Shown here piece after piece: positions 1 to 8,552 of a stretch of DNA of 64,000 nt. Made by a program: the position numbers and the translations under genes. This DNA comes from Nocardioides furvisabuli (GTDB taxonomy: Bacteria; Actinomycetota; Actinomycetes; Propionibacteriales; Nocardioidaceae), in contig NZ_JAIGQB010000005.1 of assembly GCF_021083185.1 (NCBI RefSeq), forward strand, positions 310,001-374,000. Reading direction: 5' to 3'. A model generated the notes under the pieces. It had not been told where the DNA came from. It did no database searches and was given only the letters and a program-made list of their open reading frames with translations. Positions within the stretch are counted from its first letter, which is position 1. Every line of letters starts with the position of its first letter.

Positions 1-542
1 CGGTTCACCTCCTCGATCGGCGACAGCACCGCGGCAACGGCCAGGGCCGTCGCCGCGGACAGCACCGGCGCGGCCGGCAACGTGGCCGTTGCCTTGGTGA
101 GCACGAAGTAGACGACCAGTGCGTAGAGGAACCACAAGCCCGTCGACGCGAAGAGCAGGTCGAGCCCCAGCTCCTCGAGATCCTGGACCCGGTTCATCGG
201 GAGCTCGCGCTCCCACAGGGTGAACGCCGCCGTGAGCAGCAACCACACGACGTACAGGTAGCCGGAAGCTGCGATCCGACGCGCCACCATCGGCCAGGGC
301 TGGTGGATCGCGCGAGAGGCGAAGAAGCCGCTCACCAGGAAGAACAACGGCATCCGCACCGGCTTGAGCGCGCGACTGACCGCGGTCCAGGAGTCGGCGA
401 TCGCTGACAGGTGGGACGGGACCAGCAGGTCGTACTGCTTGGTGGTCGCGTGGTGGAGGACGACCAGGACGATGCTGGCGCCCTTGGCCAGGTCCGCCCA
501 GCCCACGCGGGCAAGGGACTGCTGCTCCGTCGGGCTCGGCAT
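1..542 (-). CDS. Acyltransferase 3 family membrane protein (N-terminal part)
   Basis: About 180 residues are visible before the window edge cuts the gene. The first 30 residues contain VLVVLHH and a short stretch later MPLFFLVSGFF, the usual opening of membrane acyltransferases of the Acyl_transf_3 (OafA/NodX-like) family, followed by several hydrophobic segments. Such proteins move acetyl or other acyl groups onto sugars or cell-envelope glycans at the membrane; the substrate here cannot be told. The start is the ATG at 540-542, the first Met before the hydrophobic segment. It is divergent from the M36 peptidase gene. Confidence 0.75.
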   Translation of the reverse strand, partial: MPSPTEQQSLARVGWADLAKGASIVLVVLHHATTKQYDLLVPSHLSAIADSWTAVSRALKPVRMPLFFLVSGFFASRAIHQPWPMVARRIAASGYLYVVWLLLTAAFTLWERELPMNRVQDLEELGLDLLFASTGLWFLYALVVYFVLTKATATLPAAPVLSAATALAVAAVLSPIEEVN

Positions 543-772
543 GGCGTGGCTCTCTTGGGTCGCAGCATCTGTGGACGAGGCGCACCCAGTCGCGCGCGCA
601 TGTCAGTCGTACCCGGTTCCCACCGGTTCCAGACGGTCTTGAGAGCCGGGCCACACGAGATCCTCGTCACCATCGGCACGCACCCGTCGTCGGCTGTCCG
701 TGACCTGCGCTGCTCCTGCTCGTTTCCTGCATGTGATCCGCGACATCCGAGCGGACCGACGAAAGGGACACG
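543..772. other. Divergent intergenic region, no gene seen
   Basis: This 230-base gap separates the divergent acyltransferase and M36 peptidase genes and must hold both promoters. I see no convincing ORF, hairpin or operator. A purine-rich GAAAGGGA at 761-768 is the ribosome binding site of the peptidase gene. Confidence 0.5.
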
Positions 773-3700
773 ATGCGTCTACGACCCCCCGCGACGACGG
801 CGGGGATCCTCGCCGTTGCTGCAGCGACGCTTGCTGCAGGAGCCAGCCTTCCCGCAGCCAACGCCATCACTGATCGAGCCGTGAGCGGCGACCATGGGGC
901 CGGCCACGACTCGGCCCTCGACACGCGGGTGGGCCGAGCGCTCGTCAAGCCCACGCAGGCGCGGCTCGACGCCGTCAGGTCCCTCGTGCAGGACGCCGGG
1001 GACGAGGCGATCGTCACCTGGGACCACAGGTTCGGCACTCCTCGCACGATCTACCCGGCCCCGGGCAAGGCGCTCTCCGGGCCGCACAGCGGGTCGGCGG
1101 TCGACGCCGCACGCGCGTTCGCGGCCGAGAACCGCGCTGCGCTCGGGCTGTCCGCAGCCCAGGTCAGCTCCCTGGAGGTCTCCCGCGACCACCGACTGAC
1201 CGATCTCGACGTCACCATCGTCAACCTCACCCAGACGGCCGCCGGCGTCAGGTTCAACCGGGGAGGGTCGATGGGCATGGCCGTCGACGGTGCGGGCCGG
1301 GTGCTGTCATTCACCGGCTCCATCGCGCCCAACACCACTCTCCTCGGCTCCTACACCTTGACCCCCGCGGCCGTGCTGAGCCTGGTGGCGACGGGCCTGA
1401 AGGCGCCGGCGATCACCCCCAGGGCGAGCGGGACGACGGCAGGTTTCGACACGTTCACGACCGGGCTCGCCTCCGAGTCCTACGTCAGGAAGGCTGTCTT
1501 CCCGACCGCCGACGGTGCCCGTGCGGCCTACCGCGTGCTGTTCGTCCAGGCCCTCGACGAGGCGTACGACGTCCTGGTCGACGCCGAGACCGGCAAGGTG
1601 CTCCACAAGAAGTCGCTGGTGCAGCACGAGTCCGAGGGCATCGTGTTCCCGAACTACCCCGGTGCGCCCGCGGGCGGGAAGGCGGTCAGGACCAGCTTCG
1701 GCCCGACCGCCGAGTCCCCCGGTGGTTACGTGGACCCGACCGGTCTCGCCGGTGTCGGTGTGACCCTGCTGGGCAACAACGCCGACACGTTCAAGAACTG
1801 GTCGAACTTCATCGCGCCGGTCGACCAGGCCAACCGCACAGTGGCGCCGACCGGTCAGTTCAACTTCGGCTTCCCCGACGCGTGGGGAACGTCGGAGTGC
1901 CAGGCCGTGCCGCCGTCGTACGCGCAGGACTCCGACGCCTCGTCGACCAACCTCTTCTACCACCACAACCGGATCCACGACGAGTTCTACTCCTACGGCT
2001 TCACCGAGAGCGCGGGCAACTTCCAGGCCGACGGCGGTGACCCGATCATGGGTCTCGTGCAGGCCGGAGCCATCAGCGGCGGTGCCCCGACCTACACGGG
2101 TCGCGACAACGCCTACATGCTGACCCTGCCCGACGGCATCGCCCCGTGGAGCGGGATGTTCTTGTGGGAGCCGATCAACGACGCGTTCGAGGGCCCGTGC
2201 CGCGACGGCTCGTTCGACTCCGGGGTCATCGAGCACGAGTACGCGCACGGTCTGTCCAACCGCTACGTCGGCACCGAGGACGGCGCCCTCGGCGGGCACC
2301 AGTCGGGCTCGATGGGCGAGGGCTGGGGTGACTGGTACGCCCTCAACTACTCCCACCGCAACGGGCTGCAGGACGACTCGGTCGTCGGTGCCTACGTCAC
2401 CGGCAACACCGAGCGCGGCATCCGCAACTGGGACTACGACACCACCGAGGCCACGTTCGGCGACATCGGCTACGACCTCGGCGGTCCGGAGGTCCACTCC
2501 GACGGCGAGATCTGGACCGCAGCCCTGTGGGACATGCGCAAGGCACTGGTCGCGAAGTACGGCCAGCAGAAGGCCGCGACGATCTCGTCCTTCATCGTCA
2601 CCGATGCGATGCCGCTCGCCCCGAACGACCCGAGCATGCTCGACATGCGCACGGCGATCATGAAGGCGCTGGACCTGCGCTACCACCGCCAGGCCGACTT
2701 CGACGTCCTGCAGGACACCGTGTACGGCGCCTTCGCGACCAACGGCATGGGCACCGGGGCGGCCAACGAGGTGACCGAGGACGACCCGACCGGGGCGAAC
2801 GACATCGACCCGACTCCCTCGTTCACCCACCAGAACCCGGCGCGCAACGGCACCGTCACGATCAAGGTGACCAACGCGTCGACCGGCAAGCCCGTCTCCG
2901 ACGCCAACGTCATCCTCGGGACCCTCGAGGCCGGGGTGACGCCGGTCGCGGTGACCGGGGCCGACGGGACGATCACGACCACCGTGGTCGCGGGGCGCTA
3001 CCCGCTCACCATCCAGGCTCGCGGTTTCGGCGCGCAGACCGTCACCGAGTTCGCACTCGGCGAGGGCAAGTCCTACAAGAAGACGATCGCCCTCAGCCCC
3101 AACCTGGCCTCGTCCGCGAACGGCGCCACGATCGTGACGTCGTCCTCCTCGGGCGCCAAGTCGCTCATCGACGACACCGAGCTGACCCGGTGGAAGACCC
3201 AGGTCGGCACCGGCAACGCGGTGATCAAGCTGGCCAAGCCTGCGACGATCAGGTCGTTCCAGGTCAGCGCCTTCACCACCTCGCGGTTCGAGGCGGTCAA
3301 GTCGTTCACGGTGCAGACGTCGAACGACGGCATCAACTGGAAGACCCAGCCGATCGGCGAGGACGCGTTCGGCTACGCCGCTCCGCGGCCGACCGTGGAC
3401 GACGTGCACCACAAGACGTTCACGCTGGCCGCACCCGTCCAGGCGTCCTTCGTCCGGGTCTTCGCCGACGAGGCGCTGGGGGACACCAAGACCAGCGCCC
3501 AGTTCGGTGACCTGCAGGTGTTCGGCGGCAGCAGCGCGATCCAGCCGCTGCCTCCGAAGCCGCTCGACCCGCCCTTCGAGGAGTCCTTCACGATCCTCGG
3601 CACCAACCCCGGCGGGAACGAGACCGGTGGCGGCGTCGTCGGCACCGAGCTGGCGGAGCTCTGCGTCTTCCCGCCGGCGTCGCAGGACACCGACGGTCAC

Positions 3701-3940
3701 GTGACCCGTCTCCCCGAGGACTTCGGGGACGGCGCGCACAAGATGTCGCTCGCCGGCGGTCCGACGGCGGTCGATCTCGACGTCTACTTCTACAGCGCCG
3801 AGTGTGCTCTCCTGGGATCGATCGCCACCGCCGCTGTCAACGAGGCCGGAGCCATCCCCTCCGGCACGGAGTACGTCCTGACCAGCAACTACGCGGGCGT
3901 GGCCGCCGACGTGACACTGACCGCGGTCGACACCAAGTGA
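773..3940 (+). CDS. Secreted M36 (fungalysin) family zinc metallopeptidase
   Basis: A 1055-residue secreted protease. Residues 1-32 are a signal peptide (Arg start, hydrophobic core, ending near ANA). A propeptide of FTP/PepSY type follows to about residue 290, then the M36 catalytic domain. The zinc-binding motif HEYAH lies near residues 488-492, and GEGWGDW near 515 supplies the expected third ligand, a Glu. Residues around 695-775 resemble a carboxypeptidase-regulatory-like beta domain. Residues around 780-925 look like an F5/8 type C (discoidin) carbohydrate- or surface-binding domain, and about 100 further residues close the protein. The start has GAAAGGGA upstream. It probably degrades extracellular protein; the accessory domains suggest binding to a polymer or cell surface. 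A strong hairpin follows the stop. Confidence 0.93.
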   Translation: MRLRPPATTAGILAVAAATLAAGASLPAANAITDRAVSGDHGAGHDSALDTRVGRALVKPTQARLDAVRSLVQDAGDEAIVTWDHRFGTPRTIYPAPGKALSGPHSGSAVDAARAFAAENRAALGLSAAQVSSLEVSRDHRLTDLDVTIVNLTQTAAGVRFNRGGSMGMAVDGAGRVLSFTGSIAPNTTLLGSYTLTPAAVLSLVATGLKAPAITPRASGTTAGFDTFTTGLASESYVRKAVFPTADGARAAYRVLFVQALDEAYDVLVDAETGKVLHKKSLVQHESEGIVFPNYPGAPAGGKAVRTSFGPTAESPGGYVDPTGLAGVGVTLLGNNADTFKNWSNFIAPVDQANRTVAPTGQFNFGFPDAWGTSECQAVPPSYAQDSDASSTNLFYHHNRIHDEFYSYGFTESAGNFQADGGDPIMGLVQAGAISGGAPTYTGRDNAYMLTLPDGIAPWSGMFLWEPINDAFEGPCRDGSFDSGVIEHEYAHGLSNRYVGTEDGALGGHQSGSMGEGWGDWYALNYSHRNGLQDDSVVGAYVTGNTERGIRNWDYDTTEATFGDIGYDLGGPEVHSDGEIWTAALWDMRKALVAKYGQQKAATISSFIVTDAMPLAPNDPSMLDMRTAIMKALDLRYHRQADFDVLQDTVYGAFATNGMGTGAANEVTEDDPTGANDIDPTPSFTHQNPARNGTVTIKVTNASTGKPVSDANVILGTLEAGVTPVAVTGADGTITTTVVAGRYPLTIQARGFGAQTVTEFALGEGKSYKKTIALSPNLASSANGATIVTSSSSGAKSLIDDTELTRWKTQVGTGNAVIKLAKPATIRSFQVSAFTTSRFEAVKSFTVQTSNDGINWKTQPIGEDAFGYAAPRPTVDDVHHKTFTLAAPVQASFVRVFADEALGDTKTSAQFGDLQVFGGSSAIQPLPPKPLDPPFEESFTILGTNPGGNETGGGVVGTELAELCVFPPASQDTDGHVTRLPEDFGDGAHKMSLAGGPTAVDLDVYFYSAECALLGSIATAAVNEAGAIPSGTEYVLTSNYAGVAADVTLTAVDTK

Positions 3941-3946
3941 CCACCT

Positions 3947-3974
3947 GCGGGCCCCGGGGCACCCCGGGGCCCGC
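3947..3974. terminator. Bidirectional hairpin terminator
   Basis: A perfect 13-bp inverted repeat (3947-3959 pairs with 3962-3974) made almost only of G and C, with CA at the centre. It sits between the convergent M36 and DUF4386 genes and has no T-tract, as is common for actinobacterial terminators. It could end transcription from either side. Confidence 0.75.
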
Positions 3975-3991
3975 ACCCGCGGCGGCGCCGA

Positions 3992-4762
3992 TCAGACCGC
4001 TTCTCGCGTGTGTGCCCTGCTTGGCTCGGGGTGCGCGGATGGTGCGCTGCGGCGGCCGCCGGCGACCAGCAGGAGCCAGACGGCGAAGCTCATCTCGCCG
4101 ACCACCGACGGCACTGCGACGACTGCGAGGAACAGGTCGGCGGAGGCCTCGTAGTCGGTCAGGAGCAGGTGGGCGACCGTGTCGACGGCGTACGCCGCTC
4201 CTGCGGCCAGCAGCAGCCAGGCGATCCACCGTGGTCCGCGCGCTCTGAGCAGCAGCACACCCAGGACCACCAGGTGGGTGCCGAAGGCGGCCAGGCCCGC
4301 CACCCAGGTGAAGTCGAAGGTCTGCAGCGCCAGCAGCACGGCGTCGTCGTTCGCCTCCCCGAAGGCGTCTGGTGCTCCGGCCAGCCAGATCGCGGCGTAG
4401 AGGAAGCCGAGCGCGGCACCGAGCACGACCGTGTAGGTCAACCGGAACCAGGCCGACAGCAGGGACAGGTCGCGGTGGACGGGGCGGAAGAGCACCCAGA
4501 GCGCCCAGGCGACGACGACGTCGATGACGAAGATGCCGACGAAGGCGACGGCGCCGAGGCGGAAGGAGGTCTCGGAGTCCTGCAGGGCAGCGGCAGTGGC
4601 TGCGGCGTCGCCGGGATGGATGACGGGACTGAGGGCGAGGAAGTTGGCGAAGACGGCGAGGACGAAGATGGCGAGGTATCCGCCTGCCGCCCAGGAGGCG
4701 GCCACGCGCGGAGGCGTCGAGCCGGACGTCGTGGCGGCCGTGGTGGTCGTGCTGGTGCTCAT
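3992..4762 (-). CDS. DUF4386-family integral membrane protein
   Basis: A 256-residue membrane protein with about six hydrophobic segments after a Ser/Thr-rich cytoplasmic start. Length and hydrophobicity pattern fit the DUF4386 family, whose function is not known. The ATG at 4760-4762 is chosen because AGGAG stands about 7 bases upstream; a GTG one codon earlier is possible. It lies 42 bases downstream of the quinone-reductase-like gene on the same strand, so the two are probably one operon under the TetR-type operator at 5785-5830. The role may be linked to the stress or compound sensed by that regulator, which is inference. Confidence 0.75.
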   Translation of the reverse strand: MSTSTTTTAATTSGSTPPRVAASWAAGGYLAIFVLAVFANFLALSPVIHPGDAAATAAALQDSETSFRLGAVAFVGIFVIDVVVAWALWVLFRPVHRDLSLLSAWFRLTYTVVLGAALGFLYAAIWLAGAPDAFGEANDDAVLLALQTFDFTWVAGLAAFGTHLVVLGVLLLRARGPRWIAWLLLAAGAAYAVDTVAHLLLTDYEASADLFLAVVAVPSVVGEMSFAVWLLLVAGGRRSAPSAHPEPSRAHTREAV

Positions 4763-4804
4763 CACTCTGCTCCTGTGAGGTGTCGGGATGGGAGGGCGGG
4801 ACGG

Positions 4805-5770
4805 TCAGGGAGTGACGGCGACCTTGCCGCGAGCGTGCCCGGAGGCGACGTGGTCGATCGCCGTGGCGGCCTCGTGCAGCGCATAGGTGCGCTCGAGTGC
4901 CGGGCGGAGGTGGCCGTCGTCCACCAGCTGGGCCAAGGCGGCGAGGTCGTCGGCGTTCTCCTTGCTCAGGAAGGTGGTGAGCCGCTGACGGATGAACGGC
5001 GAGAGCGCCAGGGCCGCCAGCTGTCGATGCGTGCCGCCGAGCCAGCGGTCGCCGCCCTCGCCGCCGACGATGACCAGGGTGCCGGTGTCGGTCAGGAGCC
5101 GGCGCAGCTGGCGGATCGGGCGGAGCCCGGCGATGTCGAGCACCACGTCGTAGCGGGTGCCGTCGACGAGGTCCTGACGGGTGTAGTCGATGACCCGGCT
5201 GGCGCCCAGCGAGCGGACCAGGTCTGCCTTGGCGCCGCTGGCCACGCCGGTGACCTCGGCTCCGTGGGCCACCGCGATCTGGACGGCGTACGACCCCACC
5301 CCACCGGACGCACCGATGACCAGCACGCGGTCCCCGGACCGGACCCCACCAGCGGCGCGCAGCGCCTGGAGTGCGGTCAGGCCGGACACCGGCAGCGTGG
5401 CGGCCTCCTCGAACGAGAGATCGGCCGGCCTGCGACCCACGCGCGGCTCGGGCACCACCGCGAGCTCGGCGAACGACCCGTCGGCCGTGCCGATGACCTC
5501 GTCCCCGACGGCGACGGCCGTGACCTGATCGCCGACCTCGGCGACGACCCCGGCCACGTCGCGCCCGGGCACGGGATGCTTGGGGCGCCGCAGGCCGAAC
5601 GCCAGTCGCACGGCGTAGGGACGCCCCGCCATGAGGTGCCACGTGCCTCGGTCCACACCGGCGGCGCGGACGCTCACGAGGACGTCGTGCGGGCCGGGGA
5701 CCGGGTCGGGCGCGTCGACGAGGGTCAGCTCCTCACTGCCGCCGTAGCGGGACTGGTGGACGGCTCGCAT
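4805..5770 (-). CDS. NAD(P)-dependent MDR-family oxidoreductase (quinone-reductase-like)
   Basis: A 321-residue medium-chain dehydrogenase/reductase. The N-terminal GroES-like fold contains VPGRDVAGVVAEVG and the Rossmann nucleotide motif GASGGVGSYAVQIA lies near residue 140. It has no zinc-binding Cys/His set, so it belongs with the zinc-free quinone oxidoreductase and enoyl reductase branch that reduces quinones or alpha,beta-unsaturated carbonyls with NAD(P)H. The start at 5770 has AAAGGAG 7 bases upstream; an upstream Met at 5809 would place the start inside the promoter and is rejected. The divergent TetR gene probably represses it through the repeats at 5785-5830. Confidence 0.88.
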   Translation of the reverse strand: MRAVHQSRYGGSEELTLVDAPDPVPGPHDVLVSVRAAGVDRGTWHLMAGRPYAVRLAFGLRRPKHPVPGRDVAGVVAEVGDQVTAVAVGDEVIGTADGSFAELAVVPEPRVGRRPADLSFEEAATLPVSGLTALQALRAAGGVRSGDRVLVIGASGGVGSYAVQIAVAHGAEVTGVASGAKADLVRSLGASRVIDYTRQDLVDGTRYDVVLDIAGLRPIRQLRRLLTDTGTLVIVGGEGGDRWLGGTHRQLAALALSPFIRQRLTTFLSKENADDLAALAQLVDDGHLRPALERTYALHEAATAIDHVASGHARGKVAVTP

Positions 5771-5784
5771 GACATCTCCTTTGC

Positions 5785-5798
5785 GTACGGTGTATGTT
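5785..5798. promoter_or_regulatory. Putative TetR operator, copy 1
   Basis: First copy of an exact 14-bp direct repeat, GTACGGTGTATGTT. Its core TACGGTGTA is an imperfect palindrome (TAC/GTA arms), as expected for a TetR-type site. It lies just downstream of the predicted minus-strand -10 box, over the likely transcription start of the oxidoreductase gene. Confidence 0.6.
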
Positions 5799-5807
5799 AT
5801 GAAGCCC

Positions 5808-5837
5808 ACGGTAAAAGTACGGTGTATGTTTTGTCAA
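5808..5837 (-). promoter_or_regulatory. Promoter of the oxidoreductase operon with embedded operator
   Basis: On the minus strand TTGACA (plus 5832-5837) is followed after 18 bases by TACCGT (plus 5808-5813), a good housekeeping -35/-10 pair. The second operator copy at 5817-5830 fills the spacer, so a repressor bound there would block RNA polymerase. Confidence 0.6.
5817..5830. promoter_or_regulatory. Putative TetR operator, copy 2
   Basis: Second copy of GTACGGTGTATGTT, 32 bp (about three helical turns) from copy 1, so both sites face the same side of the DNA. It sits between the -35 and -10 boxes of the oxidoreductase promoter. Confidence 0.6.
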
Positions 5838-5871
5838 CGGTCGTCACGAGACGGTCACGAAGGAGTCATGG

Positions 5872-6555
5872 ATGGCAGGCAGACCACGCTCGGGCGCGGA
5901 GCGGCTCACGCGCGACGGGATCGTCTCGGCTGCGGTCGACCTCGCCGACGCTGCGGGACTCGCGTCGCTGTCCATGCGGTCAGTGGCACAGCGCCTCGGC
6001 GTGACCCCGATGTCGCTGTACAACCACGTCGCGAACAAGGAGGAGCTGCTCGACGGCATGGTCGACGCCGTGTTCGCCGAGTTCTACGCCCCCGTGCCCG
6101 GCGCCGAGTGGCGTAGCGAGCTGCGGCAACGCGCACTGACCGCCCGTGAGGCACTCAAGCGACATCCGTGGGCGGTCGGACTGATGGACTCTCGCCGCAA
6201 CGCCGGCTACGAGACGCTGCTCCACCACGACGCCGTGATCGGCTGCCTGCGCGAGGCCGGCTTCTCCCTGAGGCTGACCGGCCACGCCTTCGCCGTCCTC
6301 GACGCTCACCTGTACGGCTTCCTGCTGCAGGAGGTGAGCATGCCGTTCGAGCCCGGCCAGGACCTTGCTGAGCTCGGCACCCAGATGATCGCCGCGCTAC
6401 CGGAGGGACAGCTGCCTTACTTCCGCGAGTTCACCCTCGAGCACGCGCTCCAGGCCGGCTACGACTTCGGCGACGAGTTCGAGGTCGGGCTCGACCTCGT
6501 CCTGCACGGCCTCGCCGAACGCTTGGCCGCGCAGCCGCAGGGCCGAGCGTCCTGA
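5872..6555 (+). CDS. TetR/AcrR family repressor with TetR_C_1-type ligand domain
   Basis: A 227-residue regulator. Residues about 15-60 form the TetR helix-turn-helix (VAQRLGVTPMSLYNHVANKE), and the C-terminal part matches the TetR_C_1 ligand-binding fold seen in tetracycline-repressor-like proteins. The ATG at 5872 is preceded by AAGGAG at 5859-5864; an ATG at 5868 is out of frame. It is divergent from the MDR oxidoreductase and DUF4386 genes, and the shared 110-bp region carries two identical 14-bp repeats that are its likely operators. The ligand is not known; quinone-like or electrophilic compounds would fit the oxidoreductase, but that is inference. Confidence 0.9.
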   Translation: MAGRPRSGAERLTRDGIVSAAVDLADAAGLASLSMRSVAQRLGVTPMSLYNHVANKEELLDGMVDAVFAEFYAPVPGAEWRSELRQRALTAREALKRHPWAVGLMDSRRNAGYETLLHHDAVIGCLREAGFSLRLTGHAFAVLDAHLYGFLLQEVSMPFEPGQDLAELGTQMIAALPEGQLPYFREFTLEHALQAGYDFGDEFEVGLDLVLHGLAERLAAQPQGRAS

Positions 6556-6579
6556 TTGTCGTCGGCGGCAAGGGCGCCC

Positions 6580-7251
6580 CTACGGGGGTCGGTGGCCGTC
6601 CACGCGGCCGCTCTCGTAGGCCCAGATCACCAGCTCGACCCGGTTGCGTGCGGCCAGCTTGGTCATGAGCGCGCCGACGTGGGTCTTGACGGTGCTCATC
6701 GAGAGGTGGAGGTCCTCGGCGATCTCGGAGTTCGTCCGACCGGCGGCGACCAGGTCGAGGACGGACTCCTCGCGCGGAGTGAGCGGATCGGTCGGGTCGG
6801 CGACGGAGCCGACCCGTGACGACGCGAAGGTCGACAGGAGTCGTGCCGTCACGGCGGGGGCGATCAGCGCGTCGCCCTCCGCCGCGGACCGTACGGCGCG
6901 GGCGAGCAGGTCCGGGTCCGCGTCCTTCAGGAGGAAGCCGCGGGCGCCGGCGCGCAGCGCGTCGTAGACGTACTCGTCCTGGTCGAACGTCGTGATGACG
7001 ATGACCGGGACGGGGTCCTCGACCTCCGGCCCCGCGACCTGGCGGGTTGCCTCGATGCCGTCCACGACCGGCATCCGGATGTCGAACACGCACACGTCGG
7101 GCCGCAGCGACCGGACCAGGTCCACGGCCTCGCGGCCGTCGCGTGCCTGACCGACGACCTCGATCGACGGTTCCGCGTCGAGGATGGTGGCCAGCCCGAC
7201 ACGGACCATGTCCTGGTCGTCGGCGATCAGGAGCCGCACGGGAGTCGTCAT
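6580..7251 (-). CDS. NarL/FixJ-family response regulator
   Basis: A 223-residue DNA-binding response regulator. The receiver domain has the acidic pair at residues 11-12, the phospho-acceptor Asp57 in VFDIRMP, and the conserved later Thr/Lys positions. The C-terminal LuxR-type helix-turn-helix begins at LTPREESVLDLVAAGRTNSE. The start at 7251 has GGGAGG upstream and lies 4 bases after the stop of the histidine kinase gene, so the two are translationally coupled. The partner kinase is 7256-8422. A likely target is the divergent membrane protein gene at 8553, by analogy with many actinobacterial three-gene sets. Confidence 0.93.
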   Translation of the reverse strand: MTTPVRLLIADDQDMVRVGLATILDAEPSIEVVGQARDGREAVDLVRSLRPDVCVFDIRMPVVDGIEATRQVAGPEVEDPVPVIVITTFDQDEYVYDALRAGARGFLLKDADPDLLARAVRSAAEGDALIAPAVTARLLSTFASSRVGSVADPTDPLTPREESVLDLVAAGRTNSEIAEDLHLSMSTVKTHVGALMTKLAARNRVELVIWAYESGRVDGHRPP

Positions 7252-7255
7252 CGAC

Positions 7256-8422
7256 TCACCTCCCGGCGCCCGGTGCGACCGGCACGATGGCCTCGACCGT
7301 CCACCCGCCGGCAGGGTCCGGCCCGGCCCGCACTGCTCCGCCGACGAGTGAGATGCGCTCCCGCATGCCTGCCAGCCCGTATGAGGGACCGGCCCGTCGC
7401 CCACGCGCAGGTGCGGCCGGCCGCCCGTCGTCGTGCACCCGCAGCCGCACCAGGTCCCTGTCCCGCGCGAGGTCGATCGCGACCACGGTGGGCTCCACGG
7501 CGTGACGCCGGGCGTTGGTCACCGCCTCCTGTGCGGCACGGAAGAGCGCCGAGCCGATCGGCGCCGGCAGCCGTTCGACGTCACCGGAGGTGTGGACGAC
7601 CACCTGCGGGCCCTCGCCGTGGTGCTGGGCCAGCATCGGGATGTCCCTCACCCCGTACGTCGGGGCCCGGGCCTCACCATCGGTCTCCCCGGTACGCAGG
7701 ACCGTCACCATCGAGCGCATGTCCTCCAGGGTCTGCGCAGCAGCTTCCTCCATGCCGTCGATCGCCTCGACGGCGGCGCCCAGGTCGGTGCGCGCCAGGA
7801 CCTTGGCGGCCCGGGCCTGCACCAGGATGCCCGACACGTGGTGCGCCACGGTGTCGTGCAGGTCGCGCGCCAACCGTTCCCGCTCCTGCAACCGGACCTC
7901 CTCGCGACCCCGCACCTGCGACGCAGCCCAGGACCGTGCCAGCGCACCCAGGGCCACCGGAAGCATCAGCGCGCCGACCCCGATGAGCATCGACGCGCCG
8001 CTGGAGCCGTACAGCGGCTCCCGGCCCAGATGCGCCGCGAGCAGGAAGATGCAGCCCGCCACCACGCCGCGGCCGCTGGCCCACCGGCCCAACGAGTAGG
8101 CGAGCAACAGCACGACGGCAGTGACGTTGAGGACGCTGTGGTGCTCTCCGGACAGCGCAGGGACCACCCCGGCCACCGTCTGGGCTCCGTAGGCGACGAC
8201 GAGCATCGCCAGCGGATGGCGGGCCCGCCACCACAGCGCAGCGACACAGACCAGCGCCCACCCCGCGTGCCAGACCGGCCACACCATGTCCGTGCGGAGG
8301 CCGGCCTCCAGCGCCGTCAGCGGGACCAGGCCAGCCACCAGCGCCCGGTCCCACCACGCCGTCCCGGGCGGCGCGACGGCACGCGGTTCGTCCCACAACG
8401 CTTGCAGCGGACCTCGGCCCAT
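7256..8422 (-). CDS. Membrane sensor histidine kinase (HisKA_3/NarX-DesK type)
   Basis: A 388-residue sensor kinase. About five transmembrane segments occupy residues 25-165, with almost no extracellular domain, suggesting intramembrane sensing. The dimerisation domain has ERERLARDLHDTVAHHVSG with phospho-acceptor His189. The HATPase domain shows the N box EAVTNARRHA and a G-rich box near GLAGMRERISLVGG. The start at 8422 has GAGGTG upstream; a much longer frame opening at 8674 would run through the divergent promoter and is rejected. It pairs with the response regulator at 6580-7251. Confidence 0.92.
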   Translation of the reverse strand: MGRGPLQALWDEPRAVAPPGTAWWDRALVAGLVPLTALEAGLRTDMVWPVWHAGWALVCVAALWWRARHPLAMLVVAYGAQTVAGVVPALSGEHHSVLNVTAVVLLLAYSLGRWASGRGVVAGCIFLLAAHLGREPLYGSSGASMLIGVGALMLPVALGALARSWAASQVRGREEVRLQERERLARDLHDTVAHHVSGILVQARAAKVLARTDLGAAVEAIDGMEEAAAQTLEDMRSMVTVLRTGETDGEARAPTYGVRDIPMLAQHHGEGPQVVVHTSGDVERLPAPIGSALFRAAQEAVTNARRHAVEPTVVAIDLARDRDLVRLRVHDDGRPAAPARGRRAGPSYGLAGMRERISLVGGAVRAGPDPAGGWTVEAIVPVAPGAGR

Positions 8423-8552
8423 CACCTCAGCGTAGACGCAGGACCGGGTCGGCGGACGGTACCTGCGGCCAGGTCCCGCCGGCCTCGGGGACGAGACGGT
8501 TCCGGCCCCGGCTCCGATGTGGCCGCGCCCGGATCGGCGCAGGGTGGGGGAC

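Noticed and set aside
1307..3976. Long open frame on the minus strand opposite the M36 gene
   Set aside because: It is an antisense shadow made by high GC codon bias; the plus frame has a signal peptide, zinc motif and domains, while the minus frame is low-complexity Arg/Gly/Val.
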